Positions 26,650 to 40,393 of a DNA stretch of 64,000 bases are shown in pieces; the stretch's first letter is position 1, and every line of letters starts with the position of its first letter. The stretch spans positions 2,857,001 to 2,921,000 of the forward strand of contig NC_134679.1 in assembly GCF_024713945.1 (NCBI RefSeq), written 5' to 3'. The stretch is from Dermatophagoides farinae. Its lineage: Eukaryota; Arthropoda; Arachnida; Sarcoptiformes; Pyroglyphidae. Made by a program: the position numbers and the translations under genes. The notes beneath the pieces are model-generated. The model was not told the origin of the DNA. It saw only the letters and a program-made list of their open reading frames with translations, and made no database searches.

Positions 26650-29600
26650 CGAGTGTTTTTGTGTAAGATGTGCGGTAACAAATAGTGATCATAATAATTA
26701 AAACAAGAAAAAAAAACAACGGAAAAGTTTTAAAGTAGAAACAAACAAACAAACAAACAAAAAAAACTCAAATGAAAATCCAGTCTGGTAGTGATAGTAT
26801 AGAATCTAGATTCCGGATCGATTTTTTTGTTTCTTGTTTTTTTTTTGGTTCGGGGACCACATATACGCAACAAAACGATAATTTTATGCTAGAAATTGTT
26901 TTTGATCGCCTTATCATCCTCCTCATTCTCATTCTTCATCATTGTTTAAAAATTGGGAATTTTTTTTATTTTTTTAAACCAACTTTCACAGTAAAAATAA
27001 AAAGGCTAAACGTCAACCAATGGAATTTATCTCCTTTTTTTAAGAGGTTGAATCATTGTACCTCTTTCTACTTGTATATATTATACAAGCTAAAACAAAC
27101 GTTATTTTTTTTTATTTGAATGAAAATAGTTAAAACAAAAGATTGGTGCTGATGATGATGACAGAACGTTTCAAATATATTAGCAGAGCTTCATAACCAT
27201 TTAAAAATTTCGAATCATTAATTTCTTTTTTTTTGCTGGTCTTCTAAATGGGGGTTATTATGTAGGGTGAATGGGCAAATGTGACTAAATCAGTTACAGA
27301 CCAAAGAAGGATTGTAAAGACAAACATCGAACAAAAAACATTTCAACAACAACAATCCCCACACATTGTATACGACGCAAGGATATTGAGTCTTTTTTTT
27401 GTTTGTTTGTTTGTTTGTCTCGTATTTATGCGAGAACAGCAACAACGAAAAAAAAAATTCTATATTTAGTGCCCATTATTTTCGTGCTACATGGTTGAAT
27501 TTTTTTTTCACATCATCAATGTTCATCCAGACACACAAATGTTCTGTCGGTGTTAATGGGGATTTTTTCTCTCTTTATTTCATTACTTTAATTCGTCTTG
27601 CTACCGAAATGTTTAATGCAATGGAAATTGTTTTAGTTTTATGAAAGACAAAATAAATGAAAATGAATGAAATGAAATGAAATAAAATAAAATAAACAAC
27701 ATTTGAAACGAAACACCAAACGGATAATGTATAGGTTTCAGGAATGAATGATGTAATAATTATGATGATATCGTTTTTTTACTCGTGACTAACGGTTTAT
27801 TTTATTTTCCCAATTATTCTGTTCAATTTTGACACGTGTCTGTCTGTCATCGGGAAACATTTGAGCTTAGAATTTGTAAATATTTCATTACTGTCATGTG
27901 TGGAAAACAACACGTGCACAATCATTCAAATTCGAGTTATTGGACGTTCATTTTAGTTGTTATTTGGTTTTGTACAATTAATTTTTCAACCAAAAACAAA
28001 AAGAAAACACAACATACAATAATAATTCAATTCAGGTGGCCAGATTGTACGCATCATATACATAATATGAAAACAAATTCGTAAAACGTCATAAATCAAT
28101 GGAAGTCAAAAGGAAAAAATAACGAAAATGGAAGTCAATTAGTTCGATGACAAATTGATGATTTGCATTTGTTTTTTTTCTGAATTGCAACTGTTATTAC
28201 GAAAAAAATAATTCCAACATTTGCAAGATCTATGAGAGTTTCATATGATGTTGATAGCAACAAATAAATCTATTGGCCAAATTTTCCACTGACTAGTGTT
28301 TTTTTTTTCATTAGCATAAAATGAAAATCATTTTTTTTTGTTGAATTTTGAAAAAGTAACAAAATATTCTGAAGAAGCCAAGTGTTTTTGTTTTGTTTTC
28401 ATTTACACAACCGTTGGTGGACTAGTCATAAAAATCTACAAAAAAATGAATTGATTTTTTTTCTGGTGGGTGGGAAGGAAATTTTATTTAAAATTGCAAA
28501 AAACAAAACTTTTCCACGCAATAGTTATTGTTGTTGTTGTGGAATACTACTTTGATATATTGAATGAATAAAATGAATGAAATAAAGTAAAATTTTTTTG
28601 GGTAAAGTCGTCTCACATATTTATCGATAATTTATTGCCATTAGATAACCACCACAACAATCACCATCATACACACACACACAATGACAACAACGATCCG
28701 AAAAATGGAAAATGAGCCATTATGTTTGAGTAAAAAAATGAATGAGCAAACTAGAAAAACAGAAAACAAAAAATTCTCGAATAAAAATGATACACCATTC
28801 ATAATTTCTACACTTGGCAAAAAAAAATATATATATTATGATGATGATGGTGATGATAGGAATATAGCCTGATTAGAATAGATGAAAAACCTTCGGGTGG
28901 GTGTGGAATAATGGGGCTACTGGTTTTTTTCTTCGTTTGTTTTTTTTTGCACTTTTTCTCAGTCTTTGTCTGTGTGTTCATGACATTCAACCGATTTATA
29001 TGAGTATTAAAAAAAACAACAACAAACATTATTATTATTATTATGATCAATTCACCACTACCACCATCCCTCAGAATACATTGTGTGTATGAAATATCAT
29101 TATTTAGAAATAATTATTTTAATTAGCTATACGATCTAGGATTAGCGTTTTTGTTTCACATTGTTTCCCCAATGACAATGATAATAAACACACTATATAT
29201 CTCTATATATTATTCTCGTAATTTCATTGTAATAGAAACAGAAAAAAAAGTAGATCAAAATTCATAGTCACAACATGGTTGAAAGGCAATAAATGATTAT
29301 ACATTGGAGTAATGATAGAACATCAATTAATTTTTGGTTTTTTTTTAAAATTGAGCCTAATAATACTATTATATCAATTTCTTAGAGTTATTTTTTTTGC
29401 TGAGATAAATGAAATAGGAATCTGAATAGATGACACACTGACATCATCCAGATCATTATCATTATCATCATCATTATTGTATAGTTGTGATCAAAATAGT
29501 TTGAAAACTAATTGTGATTGATTAACACAATTTAGCATGTAATCATCAAAAAAAAAGTGAAACTGTTGAATCATATATAAATCTATGGCCTATACCCATA

Positions 29601-30450
29601 TATAAGTTTCATTAAATTCTCTTGAGAAAAAGATCACAGATTCTATTGGGTATTGTGTGTAGGTACCAGGCTTCATTTACAATACAAGAAAAAGGCTAAA
29701 GCAAGTTTTTTTGGTTTCATAGTTCACATTTTTCGGATCTTCATTGAAATATAATTGTCACATTGTTCATTGTATCAATTCATGTGAAAACAAAAATAAC
29801 TGTCCAATATAAACAATGAGAGAATATTGAAAGAATTTGTCTGGCTTTTGTTTGGTTTAGAAAGAGGAGTAAAAAAAGAAAAAAAAAGTTTGTGAACAAG
29901 AACAACTATCGATTCATTTGTTATCATTATTTTTGGTGTGTGTGTGTGTGTGTTGAGTGTTTTTTTTATATATATAAAAGAAAAATGAAAACAACGTCAA
30001 ATACCTTACCTTATCTTTGATTGGAGTTTTTTTTCATTTATATTCTTTCATTGTGTCTATATAAAGTTTAGTATTGAAAATAATAGTAATGATGATCCCA
30101 GGGATTTTGGTTGATGATCATTGTCGCACTACATCGTTTCAATCGTTCAATAATTTGGCCTATACATTCATTCACTCATACAAACATACGATGATTGTTT
30201 CATGTTCCAAAAGTTGTATATGAAAAGCGTCTAAATAACAAAGTAAATAAAACAGAAAAGAATTATTAGTATAAGACAATTAAAACTAATCATTAATTAA
30301 TCAGTTAGTTGTAAATAGACTAATTTTAGCCTAAATGAACTAAAGATCAAAATTCTTTTTTTATTTTTTTCTTTTGTTATTTTATTCATTATTGGATGAA
30401 TGTTGTAACAAATTAACGTTTATTGTTCCAAAATTGCCACTATTATTATG

Positions 30451-30474
30451 ACACACACACACACACACACACAC
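30451..30474. repeat. Microsatellite (AC)12
   Basis: 24 bases of pure AC. Confidence 0.97.
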
Positions 30475-32551
30475 CAAACAATGTGAAAAAAAAACAACAG
30501 CCCAAATATTTGAAACATACGATAATCACATATACATTCACAAATAAACATATTGTAGACATAATCCAAATTATTATATTGCAAGTAATGACCTTAATTG
30601 AAGAGACAAATGTGCAAAAAAAAAATTTTTTTTTGTTCTGGCTCTTAACTAAATAATGATAATGTATCAATAGATAAATAACAAATGACTTTATTATTAT
30701 TATTATTATAATTCATTGTCTTGATCGTGATGGTATTCAAAAAAAATCAACTATTCTGGTGCATTCTCTCTCTCATTCACTAGCAAAAGAAATAGGATAA
30801 AGCAGATTTTATCTTGTATTGTGGATTCCAAAACTAAAACTTTCCTCCTCTTTCCAACTAACCACCCAACCACCAGCAAAAAAAAAATGACAATCCTAAC
30901 ATATTTTTTTCTGAAAATTAATGGCTTTTAGATAAGCTAGAATATTTTTTTTGTTTTTGTTTTGTTTTGTTTGGATTCTCAATATATTAATATATACCGA
31001 AAGAAAAATGTACAAGTGTGAATGATTAGGTCATGATTATGAAATATATGTAGAAAAAAAACTGAAAATGAACAACGGAAATGATAATAACAGCCGAAAA
31101 AGATTATTAACAATAATTTAAACTAAGCTATCTATTATTATTCTGGTAATTATTTGTATAATTGTTGGAAAAATCAACAATGAACTGATACGAAACGAAC
31201 GATATTCATAGTAGTAATTCGTATGTCTCCATGTTCTGCATATTCAATTAAATTGAAACCAGATGAATGAAATGAAAATTTTCCATTTCAAGTTCATTGT
31301 TATTCAAATGGATATTCACATATATGATGAACAAACGAAAGTTGACTAAATCGTACAACAAATTAATACATATCCGGACATATTCAATATGATTTACGAA
31401 ATTCTTGGTCGACTACCTACAATACAATATATTAGTTTCAACAAAATGCTCAAACAGATAATAACGACAGCTCGAGAATGAAAAAAAAACCACAAACAGT
31501 GAAAAAAAAATGCAATCAATCACATTGAAGAATCAGAATCAGAACCAGACACTAGAAAATAGAAAATTTATAAAGATGAAAAAAAACAGACGAAATGTGA
31601 ATGAAGAATGGTTCGAAAATATTATATTCGTTTTCTTTAATTCAAAAAATTCACTTTGTCATCATATCTGGATATGGTGTTGGCATTGATATTTTATTCC
31701 GTTTTCGTCCTTTTTCTATTGAAATAATCAGAATTTTTCTTTTTTTTTAAAAGAGAAAAAATTTTTGACAGTCAGTAAAAAAAATTTAAACAACAAACGG
31801 AAGCTGTCGTTAATAAAATTTTTTTTTTATTTTTATTAATATTTCAAATACCGTTTTCCTTTATGCGTTCCAGAAACAATTTTTTTTCACTGATGCTAAT
31901 ATATGGTTAATTAATCTTCATCTGGCCACATACAGAGACAAAAAAAAGAAACAAAAAAAAAAAAAAAACAACAACAACAACAATTCTTGATTTATTCAAT
32001 GTCTCATTCTTGTTATAAATGTTATCAATTCTGGATAAAATGAACCACTCCATATGACGTATTTTATATATATATATGTGTCCACAATATCAAACTCCTT
32101 TACAATAGGAAATATATATTGATATTTGTTGTTTCCGGTTGATGGACAAATCTGTATGAATTATACTTTTCTCATTATTCTATCAGAATTGTCGGCATTT
32201 TTTTCCGGTTCGGTTGAATCGTTTTCGTTATATTGTCTTTTTTTGTTTATTTTTCAGGAAAAAAAATTACAATAGAAACGACGTTTTAAAATCGATGAAC
32301 AGCTACAACAACAAACAAAAAAACGAAATCAAAAATATGGTGCCGAAGTACTTGTTTTGCTTTGTCTAACCAAAAACGAGTAAAAAAAAAAAATTTTTTT
32401 TTCTTTTTTTTTATTTCATTGGTTAAATTTATTTATTTTTCTTTTCGCAACTTATTCGCTCACTCGTTCATTTTTTTTTAATCGATTCTCGATCCGAACT
32501 GTTGTTGTTGTTGTTGTTAACTTTTTTTCAGTTTCTACTAAATAATAATTT

Positions 32552-32935
32552 TTGTCATATATGAAAAATTCCTTATGGTGCAAAAAAAAATGTAAAAAAA
32601 TAGACCAAAAAAAAAAAGAATTCTCAAGAGATTCAACGATCCATATCGTTCAAATGGTGAACATAGGCACAAATGGAAAAAAAGGGGTGCTAATCATGAA
32701 TTTTGTTTTTCTCTGCCTTTTCACAAACCCAATTGAAAGAATTATATATTCGTTTGTTGTAGTTTTTTGTTCACGCAATAGGGACACTTTATATTCCGAT
32801 ACAACTGCATTCATATCATCATCATATATGAAATTGCAATTATATGAAACCGATCACATGGCAGCATGGCAGTTCGCGGTCCATGATCATATTATTCAAT
32901 TGATATTGGAAAAAAAAGCCCAGACTAGTTTCTAG
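32552..32935 (+). CDS. Hypothetical frame, up to 127 codons
   Basis: The first third is Lys-rich because of A-tracts and is unlikely to be coding. From the ATG at about 32654 on, composition is mixed: a hydrophobic segment (LIMNFVFLCLF), then SRNRDTLYSDTTAFISSSYM, then ETDHMAAWQFAVHDHIIQLI and a TAG stop. A minus-strand frame in the same place is also open (MNAVVSEYKVSLLREQKTTT and onward). The strand cannot be decided, and neither is recognised. Confidence 0.15.
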   Translation: MSYMKNSLWCKKKCKKIDQKKKEFSRDSTIHIVQMVNIGTNGKKGVLIMNFVFLCLFTNPIERIIYSFVVVFCSRNRDTLYSDTTAFISSSYMKLQLYETDHMAAWQFAVHDHIIQLILEKKAQTSF

Positions 32936-34844
32936 AACAAAAAAAAAAAATCAAACCAGACATGATTCTATAATACTGATAAACATAAAAATAGAGAATG
33001 AGTAAACTATACGATCATTTTACTTGGAATCTAGATGATGAATTTGAAATTGAAATGGTGGCCTGCTGATGTTTGTTGTGTGTGTTTGTGTGTGTGTGTG
33101 TGTATTGTGTATGAGGATTGTTAACTGAAATAGTTGTTGAAATAGAAAACTAATGGGAAAAAAAAGCTTGGAACCCAGCAAAGACCAATCCGAAAACACG
33201 AACGCACACACGGATAAAAAAAAGCTGTAAGTTGACAAATTCGGAACCAAAAAAAAAAAAAAAACAATATTAAAACTGAAAAAAAAGTAAAATATGTAAC
33301 AAACTCTTGAGTTTTTTTTTGTCATCATTGTTGATGACGGAAAATCCTTGGAAACATTTATATTTTGAATGTGAACTATGGCCACATTCTTATTTTCATC
33401 GGAGAGTTTGTTTTATTATTATTATTATTATTATCATCATCATCATCCTCATGTTATGACGACAAAATCTCAAATGGGAAAAAAAACAAAAAAAAATTGT
33501 CACATCACAAGCAAAAAGTAATTTTTCTTTCCTTTTCTTTCTTTTTTTTTACTCTTTTTCTCTTTCATGTGGTGTTCCATTTCAAATAATGATGATGACA
33601 ACAGCAGCAATTGAATGAAAGTTATAGTGAAATGAAACGAAACAAAACAAAACAAAAAATGATGAATTCAGCCATCCAATAACTAGATTTGTGATGAGAA
33701 AACAGATAGAAAAAAACACATTGAAAAGCAATAGAAAAAAGAAGAGGCCAGTTGAATCGGCTTTTTTTTATTTTGTCGCTAGTTGAATCTGGTTCCGGGT
33801 AACATATTTTTTCATCATCGTCATCATAGTTTGATGATGGACAAATTAATTGATCATAATAGCCTGTCTATTTTGTTTTCACTTTTTTGTCAATATAGAA
33901 CTGAGTTTTTGCTTTAAAAAAAAGCTAAAGCATATAGCATCGTACAAACATGACAACTGGATGGAAAATGTCAAAATCAAATTGGTTGGTTGGCTTGAAT
34001 CCAATATGGTTTTCTGGTTTTAATTTTTTTTTTAATTCTGACTGATTTGTTGTTTAACGAAGAGAAAACTAAAGAGGAAAAAAGAAAACAATTTGAAACT
34101 CTCCATTTCCGACAACAAAATTGGATTCAAGAACAATTTTTGATTTAAAAGTTTTTTTCACTTTTTCCTCTATTCTGACGACGATAAAACAAAACAAAAA
34201 AAAATTGAAAACGCCAGCCACAATTCTAACAAACATTCTAATAGTTCAATTTTTCTATGTGGCTCATCTTATATATAACCAAATACACGAAAAAAAAGAA
34301 TAATGATGATGCAACCTAAAAGATCTAAAAATCTATAACATTTTATTCTTTCGTAACGACGACGACGACGACGAGGACGACAAATGAATAAATGAACGCA
34401 GACACCAAAAAAAAAAAGTTTAGAAAAAAAATACTGTCCCATACAATATTGAGCCATTGCAAAGTGGAAAAAAACATGAGCAAAAAAAATTGAAATGAGA
34501 AAAGATGGACCATGATGGGTAAGATGAACATTTTTGTTGTTTAAGAAACAAGAATAACTACTACTTGTTTCGGCTTCGAATACAATCAAAGTATAGTTAT
34601 TTTTGATGATGATGATGATGATGATGATCATGTTGTATCAAAAATAACTTTTAGCTTTACATTTTTGAAATCTTTTGAAAATGACGAATTTTTTTGTTTT
34701 TGGTTTTTGAGAAGATTCAAAAGACGGTACTAAATTGATGATGATAATGATTATGCGATGAAAATCTCGCGGACAATATGGTCGTCGTTTGTTTTTGTTT
34801 TTTGTTATTCTGGACAATAACGACAATTTCAAAATGCATTCAAT

Positions 34845-34936
34845 TCAATCTAGACGGGAAAAAAACGACATTTTGAATGACTTGGAATCCAAAACTTCTT
34901 CATTCGATGAACTGCTGCTACAGCCAACAGTAACGG
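34845..34936 (-). CDS. Candidate terminal exon (competes with plus-strand frame 34834-34998)
   Basis: Minus strand. The acceptor AATGTAACTTTAACAG is followed by VTVGCSSSSSNEEVLDSK, then SFKMSFFSRLD and TGA. The plus strand has an ATG-initiated 54-residue frame at 34834-34998 containing ILNDLESKTSSFDELLLQP, which looks equally protein-like. The local sequence is unusually complex for this window, which suggests that one strand may be coding. No family recognised. Confidence 0.15.
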
Positions 34937-35929
34937 CTGTTAAAGTTACATTTTTAAATGTTTTACATTCTCTTTTTTTTACCAATGATAATGTTTAATG
35001 ATGTTCGATGAAATGAATGAACGAATTGGATTTATCATTCGATTTGGTTGCATTTTGATATAGAATAAGAATAACATTCACATGTAAAAACGAAGAAATA
35101 GGAGAAGAAAAAATCACTATTCTCACTATGATGATGATGATGATGCTGATGATTGTAGCAATAGCCGTTTCAAAAGAAGAAATTTTTATTTTTGCACACC
35201 CATAAACAAAAAACATATGACAAGAGAAGAAGAGAATACATTTAATGTTTCAATGTTTTCTGTCGCTTTATTTTTTTTGCTCATCTCTTCACCAGTTTTC
35301 TTTTTTTTGGTATGGTTCCAGGAAAAAAAAACATCCTAGTTTGATGGCAAACATATATTTATTTGAAACGAAAATACCGGGAAATACAAATACTATGATG
35401 GTATGATGGTTTTATCTCTGGTTTTGCACAATAATTTTCATCCATACAACCATTTTCCATTCATTTTTTTTTCTATTGTTAGCTAAATTTATTCTTTTTT
35501 CTTTTGTAGACCCCTTTTTTCGGATTTCCAGATATTGTATACATTTCATTTTGGCTGTCAAACCTATCACAAATACAACCACCACCACCACCATCATCAT
35601 CATCAATGGAACATGTTGCAATCGGTGTGACGATAAATGATTTGTAGTATGAATCATCATCATCAGACAAAACAAAATGGCCCTAGTACATAAAGATGAT
35701 AAAAAAAAAACAACAGACATTTCAGATAGTTCCAGTGAATAGAACAAAAATAAAAACAAGCAAGAAAAAAAAAGACAGACACACCAGACAATTGACCCAA
35801 TAAGTCAAGTTGAATGAATCAAGAATGAAACAAAAACAAAAATATTTGTCCAAGACATTTATATAACATGGTGTATTGTTCTTGACTGAACAGAACATTC
35901 CATTATCATTAACTCATTGTGTCATCATT

Positions 35930-35955
35930 ATGATGATGATGATGATGATGATGAT
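35930..35955. repeat. Microsatellite (ATG)n
   Basis: About eight ATG units, bounded by CATCATT on the left and CATCC on the right, so the ends form a small CAT/ATG palindrome. Confidence 0.95.
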
Positions 35956-37540
35956 CATCCACTATAGTCATAATTAAATAATTGTTTCAATTTGTCAGAA
36001 CACTATTCACTATAATTATAATTATGATGAATTTCTCTATATTAATCATATGCTACTATTCTCTGTGTAACATTTGCCGAATGAAAAAGAAGAATGATAA
36101 TTGATAATAAGTTTGTTTGTTCTGTTGAATGGCTAGTTGTTTTATTTTTTTTCTCTTGTAATGATTGTAATTTATGAACCACAGAAAACCAATGGATTTT
36201 TAGTTTTCCAATCATTTCAAATAATGTAACAAACTCAATGAATTTTAACCACAGAATCAATGATTTGCATCATCATAATTTGAATTTTTTCATTATTCAA
36301 ATTATTTCGTGTCATTTAACAAACAAACAGGATTTTCAATAATAATAATAATAATTATCTTTGTGATTTGTAGCAGGTAAACATCATTTTTGAATTTTGC
36401 TATTCATACATTATATTATAATGATGATGAATGAATGAATTTTAGAGAATTATTTACGAAATAGCTAATTTTATTTTTCATTTTAAACAGTAAAATATGA
36501 AGTGAAGCCAAACGAAATATGGGAATAATGAAAAATTCATTTTCAATTTTTTTTCTATTTGTCTTTTTCTTCTTTTTTTTTTTGTTCCAACAGAAATTCT
36601 CCCGATAATCAAGTGTACACATACTTCATGTATGAATGAATTGGATTCAAATTGAATCAATTGTTGAATTATTTATTCATTGTTCAACCATTCTCGTTTA
36701 TGTTATCAACCAGAACAAATATATTTGAATTATGTGTGTGTGTGTGTGTGTCTGTATGAAACTAAATGATTGGTGAAACTTGACATTTGGTTGTTACATA
36801 TATTATTATTACAAGAACCAGACAGAGTCCAAATATCCAATTGAATGAGTTCAATTCCATTTTTAATGAAAAAAAAAATGAAATAAATTTTATTTTTTTT
36901 CCATCTGTTTTCTTTTAAATCCTCAACATTATGGTTTGAGAGTCAAATTATTTTATGCACCCAAAAACAAAAAAAAAAAAATTTCACAAATGAAGTATCC
37001 TTATCAATGCGGTAGTCAATGTATATCATACAGATATACATTCAATCAAATTAGATGATTGTTTGATTTTTTTGGATGTTGAAATGATGAAAGACACAAT
37101 ATGGGAGAAAAAAAAATGCAAACAAATGATCTTCATTCTATTTAGGTTATACTATACACATAATACTCACGCACATACACCAAACACTAAGATTCCAGGT
37201 ATATGAAAATATCAGTGAGCAAACAAATGTATTAGGTTAAAATATTAATGAAAAACACACATACACACACACACACGGAAATGCATCCAATCCATTCGAA
37301 TATTATTATTTTTATTATGATGATGATAGAAAAAAATCTACTGATCTTTTAGCTATTGATATCATGATCATTACAGATGCTCAATACCTGTAATATATAG
37401 ACAATTCTTCATACCAACATCATCATCATCATCATCGAATGGCCAAACAAAAATCAATACAAAATAATCAAACATCCATATTATATTCTTATGATGTTGA
37501 TTCTTTTTTGTTTTGATATTTATTCTTGATTCATTTATAT

Positions 37541-37622
37541 CAACCCTTCCCAAACTGTGGTCCACAGAAAAATTTTACTGCTAACACTGGTTCGTGGTCT
37601 AAAAAAAGTTTGGGAAACGCTG
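37541..37622. mobile_element. 82-bp hAT-like miniature inverted-repeat element
   Basis: The ends are CAACCCTTCCCAAACT and AGTTTGGGAAACGCTG, inverted repeats matching at 13 of 16 positions. The inner motifs GTGGTCCAC and CGTGGTC follow. The pattern CAGxGTTTCCCAAACT with TGTGGTCC next to it is characteristic of terminal repeats of animal hAT transposons and their MITEs (established family knowledge). The flanks TTTATAT and CATTATTA are only loosely alike, so the expected 8-bp target duplication has decayed or is absent. There is no coding capacity. The element is at the small end for a hAT MITE and may be internally deleted. Confidence 0.65.
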
Positions 37623-39976
37623 CATTATTAATATATTATCATTGTTCAAGAACAGGAGGGGGTGTGTTCATGTTCATGTCCACAATTATTGAATCAACAT
37701 AAAAATAGCTTTTTTTTCACAAACATGAATGTTTCAGAATCGGTAATGTGAATTTCACTATCCCCTTTATTTCATATAATTCAATGATTGAATGGTCTAC
37801 TCGAAAAAAGGAAAATTCGTATAACAAAACAACCAAGATATCTTCAGGCTACCGACACCAAAGATTTTTTTTTCTTTCATTCATTTTTCATCTTCATCAA
37901 TTTTTCACTGGAATTCAGGAATAAAAATGAAAACTAAAAATTACATCTTATTTTTTTATTTCTATTCATTTTGAAAGGAAGTCTGTGTAAATGAGAAAAA
38001 AAAATTTAAAATTTTTTCCACAAACACAACCCCAAATGACACAAAAGAAAGAAAGATCGACAAAAGAAGAAAAAATGATGAAAAAAAATCTTCATTTCAT
38101 TTGTGTAGTTTTTATTTTTTTTTTCATTTCATTCATCTACTAATAAAAAAAAAGAATCTCAAATCTAGTTATTCTGGAAAGGAAACCAATTCAAGAACAA
38201 GTTTCAAATTTTCAAATAAAGTATTATATTGTCTGATGATAATAATGTAAAACAAACGAATCTATATTGATATATAATTTTCTTTCATCGCCTATCCCTT
38301 CTTTCCTATAGCCAATACCAAATCCACCCAATTTCAAACAATAGACATTCATTTTTTTTTCGTTTTGTTTGACAATCGTATCATGTGTGTAGTATACGAA
38401 TAATTCATGAATTGACAATGAAAAAAAAAAAATTTTCGCGCTTCACGTGGATGACGAACAAATGTAATGAATGTAATACAAAGGCCAAAAAAAAAGAGAT
38501 TTGTTTTTTCTCTCTTTTTTTTCCATTCATTTTTGTTTCAATAATGAATTTTTTATGAACCTTTTTTTTCCATTATCATCTTCATCATTCGTTTGTATCA
38601 TTATTGTCCAATGCCAAGATTCTTTCTATATTCTCTCTCTCTCTTTCTATCATTCACAAAAATAAATCGCATCTTAAAACCAAAGAATCTTTTTTTGTAA
38701 AGCTAATTGAAACAACAAGATTCTTAGTTCTTGTTGTTCACTAAACAAACACCAGAAGTTACATGAATTCAAAATCCGTTACTATGGAAACATCTGCCAC
38801 TGATGATGATTGTGATGATGATGATGATGATGATGATGATACGATCGCACGCACATATGATCATGAATTTTTTTTTACGCTTTCATTTCTCATTCTTAAT
38901 TCCAATTTTACATTTGAAAATTCGTATCTTGCTCTTTCTAATCTCTGTTTTCAGATTAAAGTCTTTTTCTTTTTGTTTGAATTAATTTTTATTTCATTTC
39001 AAACAATTTTCATCATGTCTTTTAATCATCAAAATTTTTTTCGTAGCTTGGAACAATAAAAAAAAATTTGCCAACTTGGTTAAATTCGTCTTTTTCTGTC
39101 TTCTTCTTGTTACTGTTTACAATGTTCTGAAACTGGAACGGACAAAGTCATCAGAAATGAAATCCTGAAAAAAATAACAATAATAACGATTCTATTAAAT
39201 AACAATGATTTTGAAATCAAGCAAAAAAAAACAACAAACGAATGCTGCCAATTATCATCATCATCACCATGATTGAATTCGTAACGTTCTCTCGATTCCA
39301 AGAATAAACGAATGAAAAAACAATCCTAGAAAATTAAATTGAAAATGGAAAAAATTATATTTGAGTTTCGTCACAAAACGGGGCACAGATGTGAAACAAG
39401 AATTTTGTTCGTTCATATGACAACACACAAGACATGTCATCGATTCATTCAATTGACATTTATCATTGATAATTGAAAGAGAAGAATAACGAGTGAAATT
39501 TTCTGTTATGACAATTTTATTCTATTTTTTTTTTTTTTGATGGTAAATGACTACTTTACAAGAATTCTTATTGTTATAGATCATACTCATCAATCTGAAT
39601 AATCATCATTATAATATAAGGAAAAGAACCATGAAAATTTCCGATCAAATTAACCGGATCATTATTCAAATCAAAAATATGAACAAAAAAATGAGTAGAA
39701 AATTTACAAACAAATGTTAAACATTGTGGAATCGAGAACCGAAGAAATTACAAGGGAACAAACAATTTAATCTACGAAAAAAAATTTTTCTGCTTTCCAT
39801 GTAATATAACACAGAATCTCTTTTTTTTGCCACCAACCAACCAACAACAACAGCAACAGCACCATAAACAAGTCAATTCAATTAATCATTAATAATATCG
39901 CCAAATCATTCAGCCACCACTAACACATCCAAATTACATGATGATGATGATGAAATTGTCAGCCCCCAATAACTAG

Positions 39977-40055
39977 ATGTTCCATTATTATTATTATTGG
40001 TTAGAGCTAAAATGGAAATTCACAAATCGAAATTTATCGTTTCATGCCCACCATC

Positions 40056-40087
<32 letters not shown>

Positions 40088-40393
40088 AGTTCATTGCTTC
40101 CGGATGTTTATCTGAAAATCGAAAGCAATGAACACGATTACAACAAAACAACAACAACAACAACAACTACGACAATCATCAATTGGGTTTTGATCAAACA
40201 TCAAAATTCTTGGTTATGTAATAATAATAATAATAATAATAACCGTTTTTGGCTGATAATATATCCTCATCGTCTACAATGTGATGATTATAATGAGGCA
40301 ATTTTTATTCGAATCATTCCACATTTTTGGTTTTATTTTGGTCCGTTTCTTTTAATGTTAGTTTATTTTGATGGTCACATCATCAGATCATAA
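39977..40393 (+). CDS. Hypothetical 138-codon frame with His, Thr and Asn runs
   Basis: ATG-initiated. A Tyr/Trp-containing head leads to 13 His, then LLPDVYLKIESNEHDY, nine Thr, a short linker, eight Asn, and a hydrophobic aromatic C-terminal part (about residues 110-130) that could span a membrane. The homopeptides are trinucleotide microsatellites (CAC/CAT, ACA, AAT) that happen to stay in frame. A competing minus-strand exon model overlaps its 5' part (40020-40111). No family recognised. Confidence 0.2.
40020..40111 (-). CDS. Candidate terminal exon (competes with a plus-strand frame)
   Basis: Minus strand. A strong acceptor (GCTTTCGATTTTCAG) is followed by a frame reading KHPEAMNY, five Asp, five Gly, DGGHETINFDL and a TGA stop. 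The Asp and Gly runs come from a GAT/GGT microsatellite. The quality of the acceptor is the main support. No upstream partner exon was found. Confidence 0.15.

Larger units (their letters stand above)
22224..32551. other. Interval without a recognisable gene
   Basis: Holds (TG)20 at 23649, (GAT)8 at 23864, CAT repeats at about 26412, (GT)n at 25938 and 26627, and (AC)12 at 30451. Apart from the frame at 24848-25003, open frames such as plus 26772-27119 and 27836-28084 are unrecognised and mostly run through A/T tracts. No P450 paralogue follows the gene. Confidence 0.55.
32936..37540. other. Interval with no gene recognised apart from the ambiguous 34.9-kb frame
   Basis: Contains a (CA/TG)n tract near 33075, (TTA)n/(TCA)n near 33418, a CGACGA tract near 34362, (ATG)n at 35130 and 35930, and a GT tract at 36732. 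The minus-strand frames at 33020-33385 and 35412-35759 are low-complexity shadows of these repeats. Confidence 0.55.
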
